Shown one piece after another: positions 39,301 to 48,390 of a stretch of 64,000 bases of DNA. The stretch's first letter is position 1; every line of letters starts with the position of its first letter. The notes beneath the pieces are model-generated. The model was given only the letters and a program-made list of their open reading frames with translations, made no database searches and was not told the origin of the DNA. Position numbers and translations under genes: made by a program. Where the stretch lies: the NCBI GenBank assembly GCA_023231475.1, contig JALJEE010000596.1:62001-126000 (forward strand), read 5' to 3'. The stretch comes from Seison nebaliae (lineage: Eukaryota > Rotifera > Pararotatoria > Seisonacea > Seisonidae).

Positions 39301-42300
39301 GGAAGGCTAAAGAGGATCCGTATGTCAGTAAGAATATGAGGAGAGAAGGAAAACTCTTACAACTAGTGAAGCATGATAATATTGTACAATTGTATGAATT
39401 GATGGAAACGGAGAATAGTTATTATCTTGTCATGGAACTTTGTGATGGTGGCGATTTGATGGATTTTATTTGTGCCAAAAAACATTTGGACGAGAAGTTG
39501 ACACAAAAGTTTATAAAGCAGATAATGTCAGCTATCAATTATCTTCATCTCATTGGAATTCTTCATCGAGATTTGAAGATTGAGAATCTTCTCCTGGATA
39601 AACATAACAACATAAAATTAATCGGTTTTTTTTTGAATTTGATGGAAATTAAAATTTTCTTTTAAAGATTTCGGTTTATCCAATTTGATAAAGAAAGGAG
39701 AATGTATTACTCAATGTGGTTCGCCGGCATATGCCGCACCGGAACTGTTAGCGCACAAGAAATATGATCACAAAGTCGACGTCTGGAGTATGTTAGTTGA
39801 TGTTTTTGTGAAATGTTTTCATCAGGTTCCTTTTTTAGTGGAGTGAATATGTATGCGATGTTGACTGGTAATCTTCCGTATACGGTGGAACCGTTCAATA
39901 TTAAGACGTTATATAATAAAATGATCAAAGGTGAAATAAATAAATTACCAGAGAATCTGAGTAAAAATGGTATTGATCTTCTAATGAAATTATTGACAGC
40001 TGATCCGGTTAAACGAATAACGTTAATTGAAGCGATGAAACATCATTGGATATCGTCACATAATACCGATAATGATAATAATAATAATAATAATTTGATG
40101 ATGGAGAGTCTTCTTACCAAATCATCGTTAAGTAACGGAAAGATAAACGAGTCGAAATATAACCAGACCGTCCTCCATCATATGACGACACATATGAGTT
40201 TCCGATTGACAGATATACTTCAAAATTTGCAAACCAATCATGCTTCTTCCACTCTCGCCACTTATAGTTTGTTAGTACGAAAATTGATGAATGCCGATGC
40301 CAATAAAGAGAATATCATCATTTATAAAGAACATGCCGTTGTCCCACAAAAAGTCACTTCGCCCCCACTAAACAGTAAGCCACCAATGGGCCTAATTGGA
40401 GATAATAAAGACATCACAAAAACAGTAACGCCGCGACCTCCTATTATTACGAAGAATGAGAAAGACAATCGAAATAGTCAAGTGGTGGTGAAGAGAAGAT
40501 GTCGAAGTATTAGTCAAAATAAGACAAAAACTTTATCTGTATCAATTGGAGATAAACCGGTGATAAAAGAGAGGAAAATATCGTTCATCCAACAAAATCA
40601 TTTGAACGGGAAGAATGCGGCGACGAATCTTCAACGTCACAAATCGGAATCATATTCCGTTCAGAAAAGACCACCACAAAAATCGAATAAAAATGAAAGT
40701 AAAATGACGAATGATGAGAAGAGTGATTCTGAGAAATCTAACGTTACCTCTAAATATCATGCACATGGTCACAACGAACCACAACGCACGATGACAATGC
40801 AGAACATTCCAATGACGTCTCCAAATAAAATGGAAGGAAATAAAAGAAATTCGTTTACTTTAAAAAATTTAGTTCCATTTACACCCGATATAAATAAGAG
40901 AAATTTCACGAATGATAATTCCACCACAAAAGATTCGACAGAGAAAAATGGTAAAACGAAAGCACAATTCTTATCCCGTCGTGCAACTAAAACGAGAATA
41001 CAACGACCAATTTCAACGATGGTTCTCCAGAATGAAAATGAAGTGAATGGAAATAAAAATCATCAAATGTCGAATAATAATCATACGAGGTATTCTCATA
41101 ATCAACGACCGAATCCAGATCCTCAAACCGTTGTTAGAAATGAGAAAAATTTGAACACTAAAAATCCATCGCCCTCCGTTTCCGCCTTTAACATTTCCAA
41201 TCGTGTGAAATTATTAGCAGCGAAATTTCGTCAACAATCCATCGATCAAAAAGAGAATAATGTTCAACGTTGTGCCAATCTCAACAATAATAACAACAAT
41301 AATAATTTGAATGTGATTTGTACGAGTGACGAAGAGGAATCGTTAGCGAATTGTGACGATTCGATCAATTCATCCGAAATGACAAAAAGACAATTCTATT
41401 CAAATGAGAAAACGTTTCAATTACAATCGAATAAATTGAACGGAGAAGTTCATCCTCATGAGAAATTAATTTATAATTCACCTGAATCTATTCTCTTCGC
41501 TAATGGTAACAGTCAACCACATAAATTGGGTGATATGACAGTTGATATGGCACGAGAACGAATGAAAAATAATGGGCAAAAGTATTCGGAATTCCTTTCA
41601 CCGACCAGTTTATCTGATAAACAAAAAATGAATAGTAAAACGTCAGAGAAGAAGACGAATAGTAATGCTTATTGTAATATTTATGAGAAGAAACATCCCA
41701 CCTCCACCATCACCGGAACACATTCGATGAGACAACGAAATTCATCAAATCAATCCAATCGAATTTATATTCCGAAAACTCAATCGAAATTATTAACAAA
41801 TCAACAACAATCAAAATATTATAAACAAATCAAATTACAACACCAACAACAACATCAACAAAATTCGAGTGCGAATAAGAAATTGTCGAATGAATCGAAA
41901 CGATATTCTCTCGCATTTAATCCCACCACTGAAATTGTTATCAATCGAAATGTCAATAAAAAATCTCTATCGCCTTCGACCATCTCATCGAAACAGACGT
42001 TCCATACGAAAGCATTGACGATTTCATTAGAGAAGAATAATTCGACAAGAATCCAATCAGACAATATCAGTAACGAAAACAATTCGACTATTTCTAATAA
42101 TTCGATGTATCCATCAGAAAACGATCCACCTCATTCAACAAATCAACAGCAGAAAATGAATAAAGTGAAAAGTATTAACCGATATGGGCAATTGAATTTG
42201 AATTATCGTTATGTTCATTCGGAGAATCCATCGAAATTAAACGAAATGTTCACCAATTCACCACAGAATTGTAAAGAAGAGAATTGGCAAAATAGTAAAG

Positions 42301-43277
42301 AGAATTCGCCGAAGAAACCAATGGAGATGTTCCAAGCCAATGCTGAATATTTGGACAAGTTGCGCAATACGACAACGAGTAAATTTAAAGTTGAGAAACA
42401 TAACAAAATATTATCACCTGATTTCCTTCCTAATAAACAATTGAAAAAATATTCGGGAGAGAATCAGAATAAAACAGCTGGAATTACATCCAAATTACAT
42501 CGGGAAAAAAGAGAACATGTTCTCCATTTGAACGAAGATGATTCGCCTCGAGTGAAAGAAGAAACTAATCAGAATCATAACGGAAATCATCATCATCAGA
42601 ATAATAATATCAAATATCGAACTGAGTCACATGATACGCATTGTGGAAGAGTTGGAGTCGGTCGAGTATCTCGTCCCAAGAGTAGTTTGATGCCATTGAC
42701 TGTTGAACAGCAACAAAACAATCCGACAATCTTCCAAAATAATCGAAATTCCAAAAGAGATTCATCAAATTCTTTATCTATCTCCGATAATAGTCAATCA
42801 TCATTATCGACGAAAAATGGTAACGGAAATCGAACAAATACGAATAATTCTCGTAATAAAGGAAATTCGAATAATTATCAATATAATTATTATTCGAATA
42901 AACAACAAAAACATGATTCCATGTCCAAATCTACTTACACTCCAACAACTTATAATAATTCAGTGAAACCGTCAAGAACGACATTAATTAACGATATGTT
43001 AAATCCAATCGTGGAAACGAAACAGGAAAAGAGACCACATATATCGATGACATCGAGTGGAATCAGTTCGAACGAAATCACCACAACAACCACAACATTC
43101 AATCAGAGTATTCAAGATAAATTTGCGAATCATAACGATTCGATTAATATTGAACGGAAATGGCAGAACGGTAATGATGACAATACAGCAATCGCATTAC
43201 AACAAAAGAGAAAATATAATTCTGATAGTGGAAACCAGTTAAGTGCCGGTTCAAGCATTCAAAGCACTTGTATCTGA
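36336..43277 (+). CDS. HUNK-like: HUNK-type serine/threonine protein kinase (AMPK-related family)
   Basis: Exons: 36336-36507, 36811-39624, 39668-39791, 39839-43277; they close to 2,182 codons plus stop. The kinase domain is at about residues 853-1120. It has the glycine loop LGEGSFAKVKEGLHLLSG, VAIKVID (ATP lysine about 881), the catalytic loop HRDLKIENLLLD (about 977), DFGLSN across a 43-nt intron (Asp about 996), GSPAYAAPELLA and DVWSIGVNMYAMLTGNLPY. These and TENSYYLVMELC follow vertebrate HUNK more closely than MARK or SNRK. After the kinase, VLHHMTTHMSF and the next segment echo the HUNK post-kinase region. The family is usually near 700 residues; here about 850 Asn-rich residues precede the kinase and about 1,060 follow it. 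The 39791/39839 junction was chosen because gttagt is a strong donor and restores WSIGVNM. All catalytic residues are present, so activity is expected; substrates are unknown. Confidence 0.9.
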
Positions 43278-43544
43278 TATTATCATTAGCATATTCTTTC
43301 TGACTTCTCTTAAATTATTTAGTTTCCTATCGTTTTCTTCTCGAACAATACACCAGAAAGAAGTGCAAAAAAAAATTTTATAAAAATTTTCCAGAACTTT
43401 TATTTAAAACGATTTTTTCATCAACATGTTTATTTTCTTTCAATTTATTCTGTTCATTTAATAAATTTTAAAAATCAAATTTCTTATAATTTCCGTTTAT
43501 CATTCTTTAATCAAATCATAAACTGCTCAAATAGAAATAAACAA

Positions 43545-45233
43545 TTAGAATCGACGATATGTCCCATTCGGCAACTCTACCACGCCCATAATGTTGTTTA
43601 AAGACAAGATGAAAGTGTGGTGACATGAAACATCAGATGTGACATTAACTTCGTTTCTTAGATGTCCAACCATGAAAAAACGAGCTAATAAATAATATAA
43701 AAAAAAAACTAAATTTTTGTTTTTCCCCCAAAAACCATTAGTCATTTGAAGATACTTATCCTTCGTATTTTTCGTTGCTGTATACGTCCCATTTGCGATG
43801 TTAGCGATGGTTTGTCGATAGTTATTATCTTTGACTTTTTTCTTATGTTTTGTGATTTCGTGAAGGAACGGAATAAGTGAATGTTGATAATATTTCTTCA
43901 TAATTTTTCCAACATTATTATTGATAATATCAGTCCATTCTTTGTGAGCGAAATGTTGAAAGAAATCGTATTTTTCAGTCATCTCTATCAAAATGAGAAG
44001 AGAGAAGATTTGACGTTCTATAACTTTCAAATTTAAATTATTATTATCATCTGTACAACTTCGATCCACGAATTCATCGAGGAGAATTTGTCGATAATAA
44101 TTGAGGACAAATAAGAAATTTTGTTTCGCTGGTTTATCAGAACAAATCAACAGGTCACTCGGGAAATATATGTCGAGATGCTTCTTAATCGTCGTTTGAT
44201 TCTTGTCCAGTTGTTGTTTGATAAAATGGACATTCTTTTGAGGATCGATATTGTGTTTAACAAACAAATTACTTTTCATCACATTGAAATTTGGAATTAA
44301 ATTTTGGAAGTTCTTGAAAAAAATGATGAGTCTATAACAAATTGGAATGATGAAAGAAATGAGAGTTTTCTCCATCTCATTATGATTTGAATTGAGCGCC
44401 TCAATTTTGAAGAGTGATGTGATATTGTCTAATAATTTTACATATTCGTCAACGAGATTCAGTTCCTGAATTATGTCCAATAATTCCGTTCGACGATCGA
44501 CAATATGATTGAGTAATAATAAAGTCAATAATAATCGTTCATTCTTCTTCTCATAAAACAAACTATTCTTCTCATTTGATTCTGTTAAAATTTTATGAAA
44601 AACTTTCTCTGATTTCGATAAATCTTTAACATTCACTTCTTCCGATTTTTCGTTGAAAAGATTAGGATTGAATATTTCTAGTGTATTCAATAAAATGATG
44701 TTGAGACGATGATAGAATAAATTCCAATTATCCACCGACGACTCGACAGTATCGGGGAAGGAAACATGAAGGAAGTTTCTTGCAATTTGTCGACAATTAT
44801 ATCGCTTTTGTACTGAAGTATCTTGTTCGAAATTCTTCTCCTTCTTTACTAATAAGAGACCGAAAATTAATTGAAGGAATCGATGAATTGCAAATTCTGT
44901 TTGTCTTGATTTGTCCAAATTCTTCTTCTTACTATAATTCAAAAAGGAGAAGAGAATATCGATCAATACTTGAACAGTGAAATCAATATTCAATTTGCTT
45001 TTACTATTCTTCATTTCAAGTGATCCCAACGATTTCATCAAATGATTCCTCAATTCCTTATTGATGTATTTGGTTGGACCATCAGTATATTCATCGGATG
45101 AAATAGACAAAGACAATAATTCTACTTCTTCTCCTAAACAACTATGAATTAATGAAACACTTCGCAACATATCATGTTTGCTTACTTTCGTTTCGTCATA
45201 TATAATTTCTAGAAGATCTTCGGAAAAACCCAT
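43545..45233 (-). CDS. Unrecognised protein, member A of a local tandem family
   Basis: I do not recognise this family. The gene reads as a single 562-codon exon from ATG 45233. It is mostly predicted helix, rich in Leu, Ile, Asn and Lys, with no signal peptide. It shares ordered blocks with the gene at 46845-48245: KSRQTEFAIHRF, NLFYHRLNIILLNTLEIF, FYEKKNERLLLTLLLLN, LNLVDEYVKLL and then SLFKIEALN. These occur in the same order at similar spacing, so the two are paralogs by tandem duplication. Near the C-terminus a hydrophobic stretch (NLVFFLYYLLARFFMVG) could be a membrane segment or a read-through of a short intron. It is convergent with the HUNK-like gene, 267 bases away. Its open length and block conservation say it is real; its role is unknown. 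Confidence 0.7.
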   Translation of the reverse strand: MGFSEDLLEIIYDETKVSKHDMLRSVSLIHSCLGEEVELLSLSISSDEYTDGPTKYINKELRNHLMKSLGSLEMKNSKSKLNIDFTVQVLIDILFSFLNYSKKKNLDKSRQTEFAIHRFLQLIFGLLLVKKEKNFEQDTSVQKRYNCRQIARNFLHVSFPDTVESSVDNWNLFYHRLNIILLNTLEIFNPNLFNEKSEEVNVKDLSKSEKVFHKILTESNEKNSLFYEKKNERLLLTLLLLNHIVDRRTELLDIIQELNLVDEYVKLLDNITSLFKIEALNSNHNEMEKTLISFIIPICYRLIIFFKNFQNLIPNFNVMKSNLFVKHNIDPQKNVHFIKQQLDKNQTTIKKHLDIYFPSDLLICSDKPAKQNFLFVLNYYRQILLDEFVDRSCTDDNNNLNLKVIERQIFSLLILIEMTEKYDFFQHFAHKEWTDIINNNVGKIMKKYYQHSLIPFLHEITKHKKKVKDNNYRQTIANIANGTYTATKNTKDKYLQMTNGFWGKNKNLVFFLYYLLARFFMVGHLRNEVNVTSDVSCHHTFILSLNNIMGVVELPNGTYRRF

Positions 45234-45593
45234 GACACTTTAAATAAATCGTCTCAAAGCTTTAATTCGACTTCATTTGACAATAACATATAAATTGTAA
45301 ATGAGCAACAATATTCTAAGAAGACAATGCTCCAAGATTAGAACACTTCCAAATTCATTATTAATATCTCAAGCGTCAAATGTACTGTAACAAGTTGTCA
45401 CTAGCAAAAGTTATAAAAGAATTTCGATCAGTAGTCGTATCATAGTGATCATTTTGTGATCATTATCAATAGTACTAACGTAAGTCATACCAGTGTGGAT
45501 TCTCGGTTACTTGGCTAACAGTTGCAGATGTTAGAATGGCATCAGAAGATACTCGGCTTAATTATATTTTTCACCTTCTAATATGTCGTATTA

Positions 45594-45634
45594 ATATTTA
45601 GAGAAGAATGGCAATCATAATTCATGCAAATTAT
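45594..45634 (+). repeat. 41-bp direct repeat, first copy (second copy at 45818-45858)
   Basis: Identical 41-base segments at 45594-45634 and 45818-45858 begin ATATTTAGAGAAG and end GCAAATTAT; their starts are 224 bases apart. The second copy lies inside the BED-finger open frame and encodes LEKNGNHNSCKL. The first copy encodes the same residues but then runs into T-rich sequence, so it is a partial duplicate. Confidence 0.85.
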
Positions 45635-45776
45635 TTTATTTTTTTTTGGAATCCCAATTTGAGCAATTGGATATTCTTTGAGTGATCTCCTTCCTTACGG
45701 TCAGTGATAGGAGATCGCTACCTTTCGTAAGACGTCTGTCTCATTGTGACATAGTTAGGAACGTGCATAAACAACT

Positions 45777-46037
45777 GTGCTACGCACGCCCCAAAACAAC
45801 CCCAAATATATAGATACATATTTAGAGAAGAATGGCAATCATAATTCATGCAAATTATGTGATCGATCGTTGAAATCGCCGAAACAACCGAATATATCTA
45901 AACATTTTGAAAGAAAACATGAAGAAATATTACAATATTACAGAAAACCTCGCGAGACAGAAATTTATTATAGAAAGAAATTTACCCCGCGGGGATTTGT
46001 TGTTCTAAATAAAAAAAAAAATAACGGAGAAACATGA
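45777..46037 (+). pseudogene. BED-type zinc finger fragment, probably from a DNA transposon or a BED-finger gene
   Basis: An 86-codon open frame without a convincing start. It contains CKLCDRSLKSPKQPN followed by ISKHFERKHEEIL, that is C-x2-C, a spacer, then H-x4-H, the pattern of a BED zinc finger. BED fingers are typical of hAT-type transposases and of genes derived from them. No catalytic transposase core, terminal inverted repeats or target-site duplication could be identified nearby. Possible acceptor AG sites just before each 41-bp copy leave room for it being an exon of a spliced gene. I call it a remnant; an active small gene is less likely but not excluded. Confidence 0.5.
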
Positions 46038-46189
46038 GAAAATTGCATAATCATCAAAATGTAAAAATATAGTATATATGATATAGTATATCAGATATAC
46101 CGTCGTGTGGGGGCAATTAAGGAAAGTGGGACAAATTAGGAAGAAACTTTTAAAACTTGTATTAAAAGCGATTTTTTAAAGCCAATACC

Positions 46190-46223
46190 TATATAATTAT
46201 ATATATATAATATATATATATAT
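46190..46223. repeat. AT-dinucleotide microsatellite
   Basis: About 34 bases of alternating A and T, broken twice, in the spacer between tandem members A and B. Confidence 0.8.
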
Positions 46224-46497
46224 GTTTATATAGACTTAACAACTATAGAGTCCTAATATATAGAACTTCCGTTGTTGTATGCCGAAGAGCAATCTCAAAT
46301 TTTGGTAATTTCCAAGTTTAAGACGTTTTACTTTTTACTTTTTTAAAAATATTTTAATCACTTACTGCTGCGAAGCAATCAAGTTAAAATACATTAAAAG
46401 TTCTCACCGAAGTAGTCTCACTAATAAAAATTTATCCCACATATTAGTTCTTAAAATGAACGGCAGGAAAATGGATGATGCTAACAATAATAGCCTT

Positions 46498-46623
46498 GAA
46501 TATTTTGAAGAATCCTGAGAATGTTTTGATGAAATTTCATTTCAATTGATTTAATGCCGTGAATATTTTGAAGAATCCTGAGAATGTTTTGATGAAATTT
46601 CATTTCAATTGATTTAATGCCGT
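46498..46623. repeat. Perfect tandem duplication of a 63-bp unit
   Basis: Two identical, directly adjoining 63-base copies (46498-46560 and 46561-46623). The unit starts GAATATTTTGAAG and ends TTAATGCCGT. There is no difference between copies, so the duplication is very recent, or is a sequencing or assembly artefact. The unit is a multiple of three, but its frames contain stops. Confidence 0.9.
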
Positions 46624-46844
46624 ATTTAGTTTTTCTTCTGTTTTCATCATAATACAATTTTGTTGTTAATGCATTTAATAATTATTATAGATATAGTATA
46701 TCATTAGATAGCCCATTAAAAGTTCTACATATTAACATTTCTTCTTGGCATTTTTCTTTAAAACAAATAAATTCTTTGATGAGTTCGAAGAATAAAGGAT
46801 AGGTTTATTGGGAAAATTGAAGAAAATTTCAAGCTTATTTTTGC

Positions 46845-48245
46845 TCATAAACTGGACTTTTGCATACCTAATTCGTAAGCAATATTCATTTTTTTAATTG
46901 CCTCATATGTAAAGTTTATATATTTCCAAAATTCACTTTTTGTACAGCGATGCTTTCTCGTCAACCATTCGTCCAATTCACATATCATATAGAAAGGATA
47001 AACATCTCTAATATCATGAAGAAGTGCGACAGTTATGAAGTAAATAGGTGGAACTACATTCGGATAAATTATTTTATAATCGTTAGATTGTTTTATATAA
47101 TATTTAATGACATCACGCAACACATCATCAAGAAATAATCGTTGGTTGTGTATTTCGCTGTTATGAATAAGGAGATCAGTTTTGAAATATAAATCGAGTT
47201 TCTTCTTAATGAATTCTTTCTGTTTGTCAATTTGTCCATTTAATGACATCTTGGAGATTTCATTAACGTCAACTTTCCATGGTCGAAGGTCGTATTTGCC
47301 TCGATAAGTCTTAAAAACGGGTAATTTAAATCCAAAGAGTATCCGATAACTGATAGTAATTATATAAGGATTCAAATAGAGTTGATCTTCCTTTAGATGT
47401 GAGTTCAATTCGCCATTTTGTAAAACTGTTATGATTCTTCGAAGATATTTCACATATTCGTCAATTAAATTCAATTTCTCAATAAGCTCCACGAATGCAT
47501 GTTCCTCGTTGTTAACAAGTTGATTTAATAACATTAAAGTTAATAATATTCTCTCATTTCTCTTTTCGTAGAATACATCTGTTTTTTTCACTTTCCGTTT
47601 TAAAATTTCATCCAAAATATTATGATGAATAATGTTCTTATAATCAGTTCCTTTCGATACGAATATTTCCATTGTATTTAATAAGATAATATGTAATCGA
47701 TAATAGAACAACGGCCAATCCCCAACACATGATTTAATTTCGAATGGAAATGGAATATTCAGCAAAAATAACGAGATATCTTCATAGTCTTCCTTCTTAT
47801 ACTCATTAAAAGGCAAAGGAATTGATTGTTTTCTTTCGATTGAATAGTAGTTATACAGATTAACGAGCAATAGATAAATTAAGTACATGAACCGATGTAT
47901 AATTATTTCTGTTTGGCGTGATTTTTCGATATTCTCCAATTTAGCATAACTCAAAGACGCATAGAAGAAATCTACGATTAATTGTATCATGTAATCCAAT
48001 TTGAATCTTGATAAAAAACTATCAATACATTGACCAATTCTTTCGCCGTTGGAATCAAAAAAAAATGGCTGTTTTAGCATAACTCGAAATCGATGACAAA
48101 CAGACGATGGAAATTCTAAAAGGCCATAATTTAATTCATTGTATAATTTGCTTTGTAACATTATTCCTAAAGTGTCAGACATTTCGGAGATGATTTTCCC
48201 GTTTATTAAGAATTGTTTCAAATAATTACAAAAATGTATATTCAT
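46845..48245 (-). CDS. Unrecognised protein, member B of the local tandem family
   Basis: A single 466-codon frame from ATG 48245. It is the paralog of the gene at 43545-45233, with matching blocks in the same order: KSRQTEIIIHRF, PLFYYRLHIILLNTMEIF, FYEKRNERILLTLMLLNQL, LNLIDEYVKYL and ITISYRILFGF. It is nearly all helix, without signal peptide or recognisable catalytic or binding motif. It is about 100 residues shorter than member A, mainly at the C-terminus. It lies on the same strand 145 bases downstream of the 48391-50358 gene, so the three form a head-to-tail row. I can name no function; conserved aromatic and charged blocks across divergent copies indicate purifying selection rather than a chance frame. 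Confidence 0.7.
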   Translation of the reverse strand: MNIHFCNYLKQFLINGKIISEMSDTLGIMLQSKLYNELNYGLLEFPSSVCHRFRVMLKQPFFFDSNGERIGQCIDSFLSRFKLDYMIQLIVDFFYASLSYAKLENIEKSRQTEIIIHRFMYLIYLLLVNLYNYYSIERKQSIPLPFNEYKKEDYEDISLFLLNIPFPFEIKSCVGDWPLFYYRLHIILLNTMEIFVSKGTDYKNIIHHNILDEILKRKVKKTDVFYEKRNERILLTLMLLNQLVNNEEHAFVELIEKLNLIDEYVKYLRRIITVLQNGELNSHLKEDQLYLNPYIITISYRILFGFKLPVFKTYRGKYDLRPWKVDVNEISKMSLNGQIDKQKEFIKKKLDLYFKTDLLIHNSEIHNQRLFLDDVLRDVIKYYIKQSNDYKIIYPNVVPPIYFITVALLHDIRDVYPFYMICELDEWLTRKHRCTKSEFWKYINFTYEAIKKMNIAYELGMQKSSL

Positions 48246-48390
48246 GATGAACTTTTTTAGGTGATTTGAGAATTTTTATTTGAATTCAATGAAAATTTTA
48301 TGGGGAACCTGCGATTTTTAAAAAAAAACTAATATGTTGCCATGAGAACACAAGTTTTATTTACAAACAAAATTTGATATATACAGAAAT

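Larger units (their letters stand above)
45234..46844. other. Repeat-bearing spacer between tandem family members A and B
   Basis: This 1.6 kb holds a BED-finger coding fragment, a 41-bp repeated segment, an AT microsatellite and a perfect 63-bp tandem duplication, each listed separately. A GC-only palindrome of ten bases (CCCCGCGGGG, 45985-45994) stands out against the AT-rich background. Together these suggest a decayed mobile insertion or several small rearrangements between the two paralogs. Confidence 0.5.

Noticed and set aside
39792-39838. Alternative donor at gtatgt just upstream in the HUNK-like gene
   Set aside because: It gives a four-residue insertion or a stop; the gttagt donor restores the family sequence DVWSIGVNMYAML.
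45777-46037. CRISPR-like or integron-like reading of the short repeats around the BED fragment
   Set aside because: Only two copies of one repeat, in a eukaryotic intron-bearing context; not an array.
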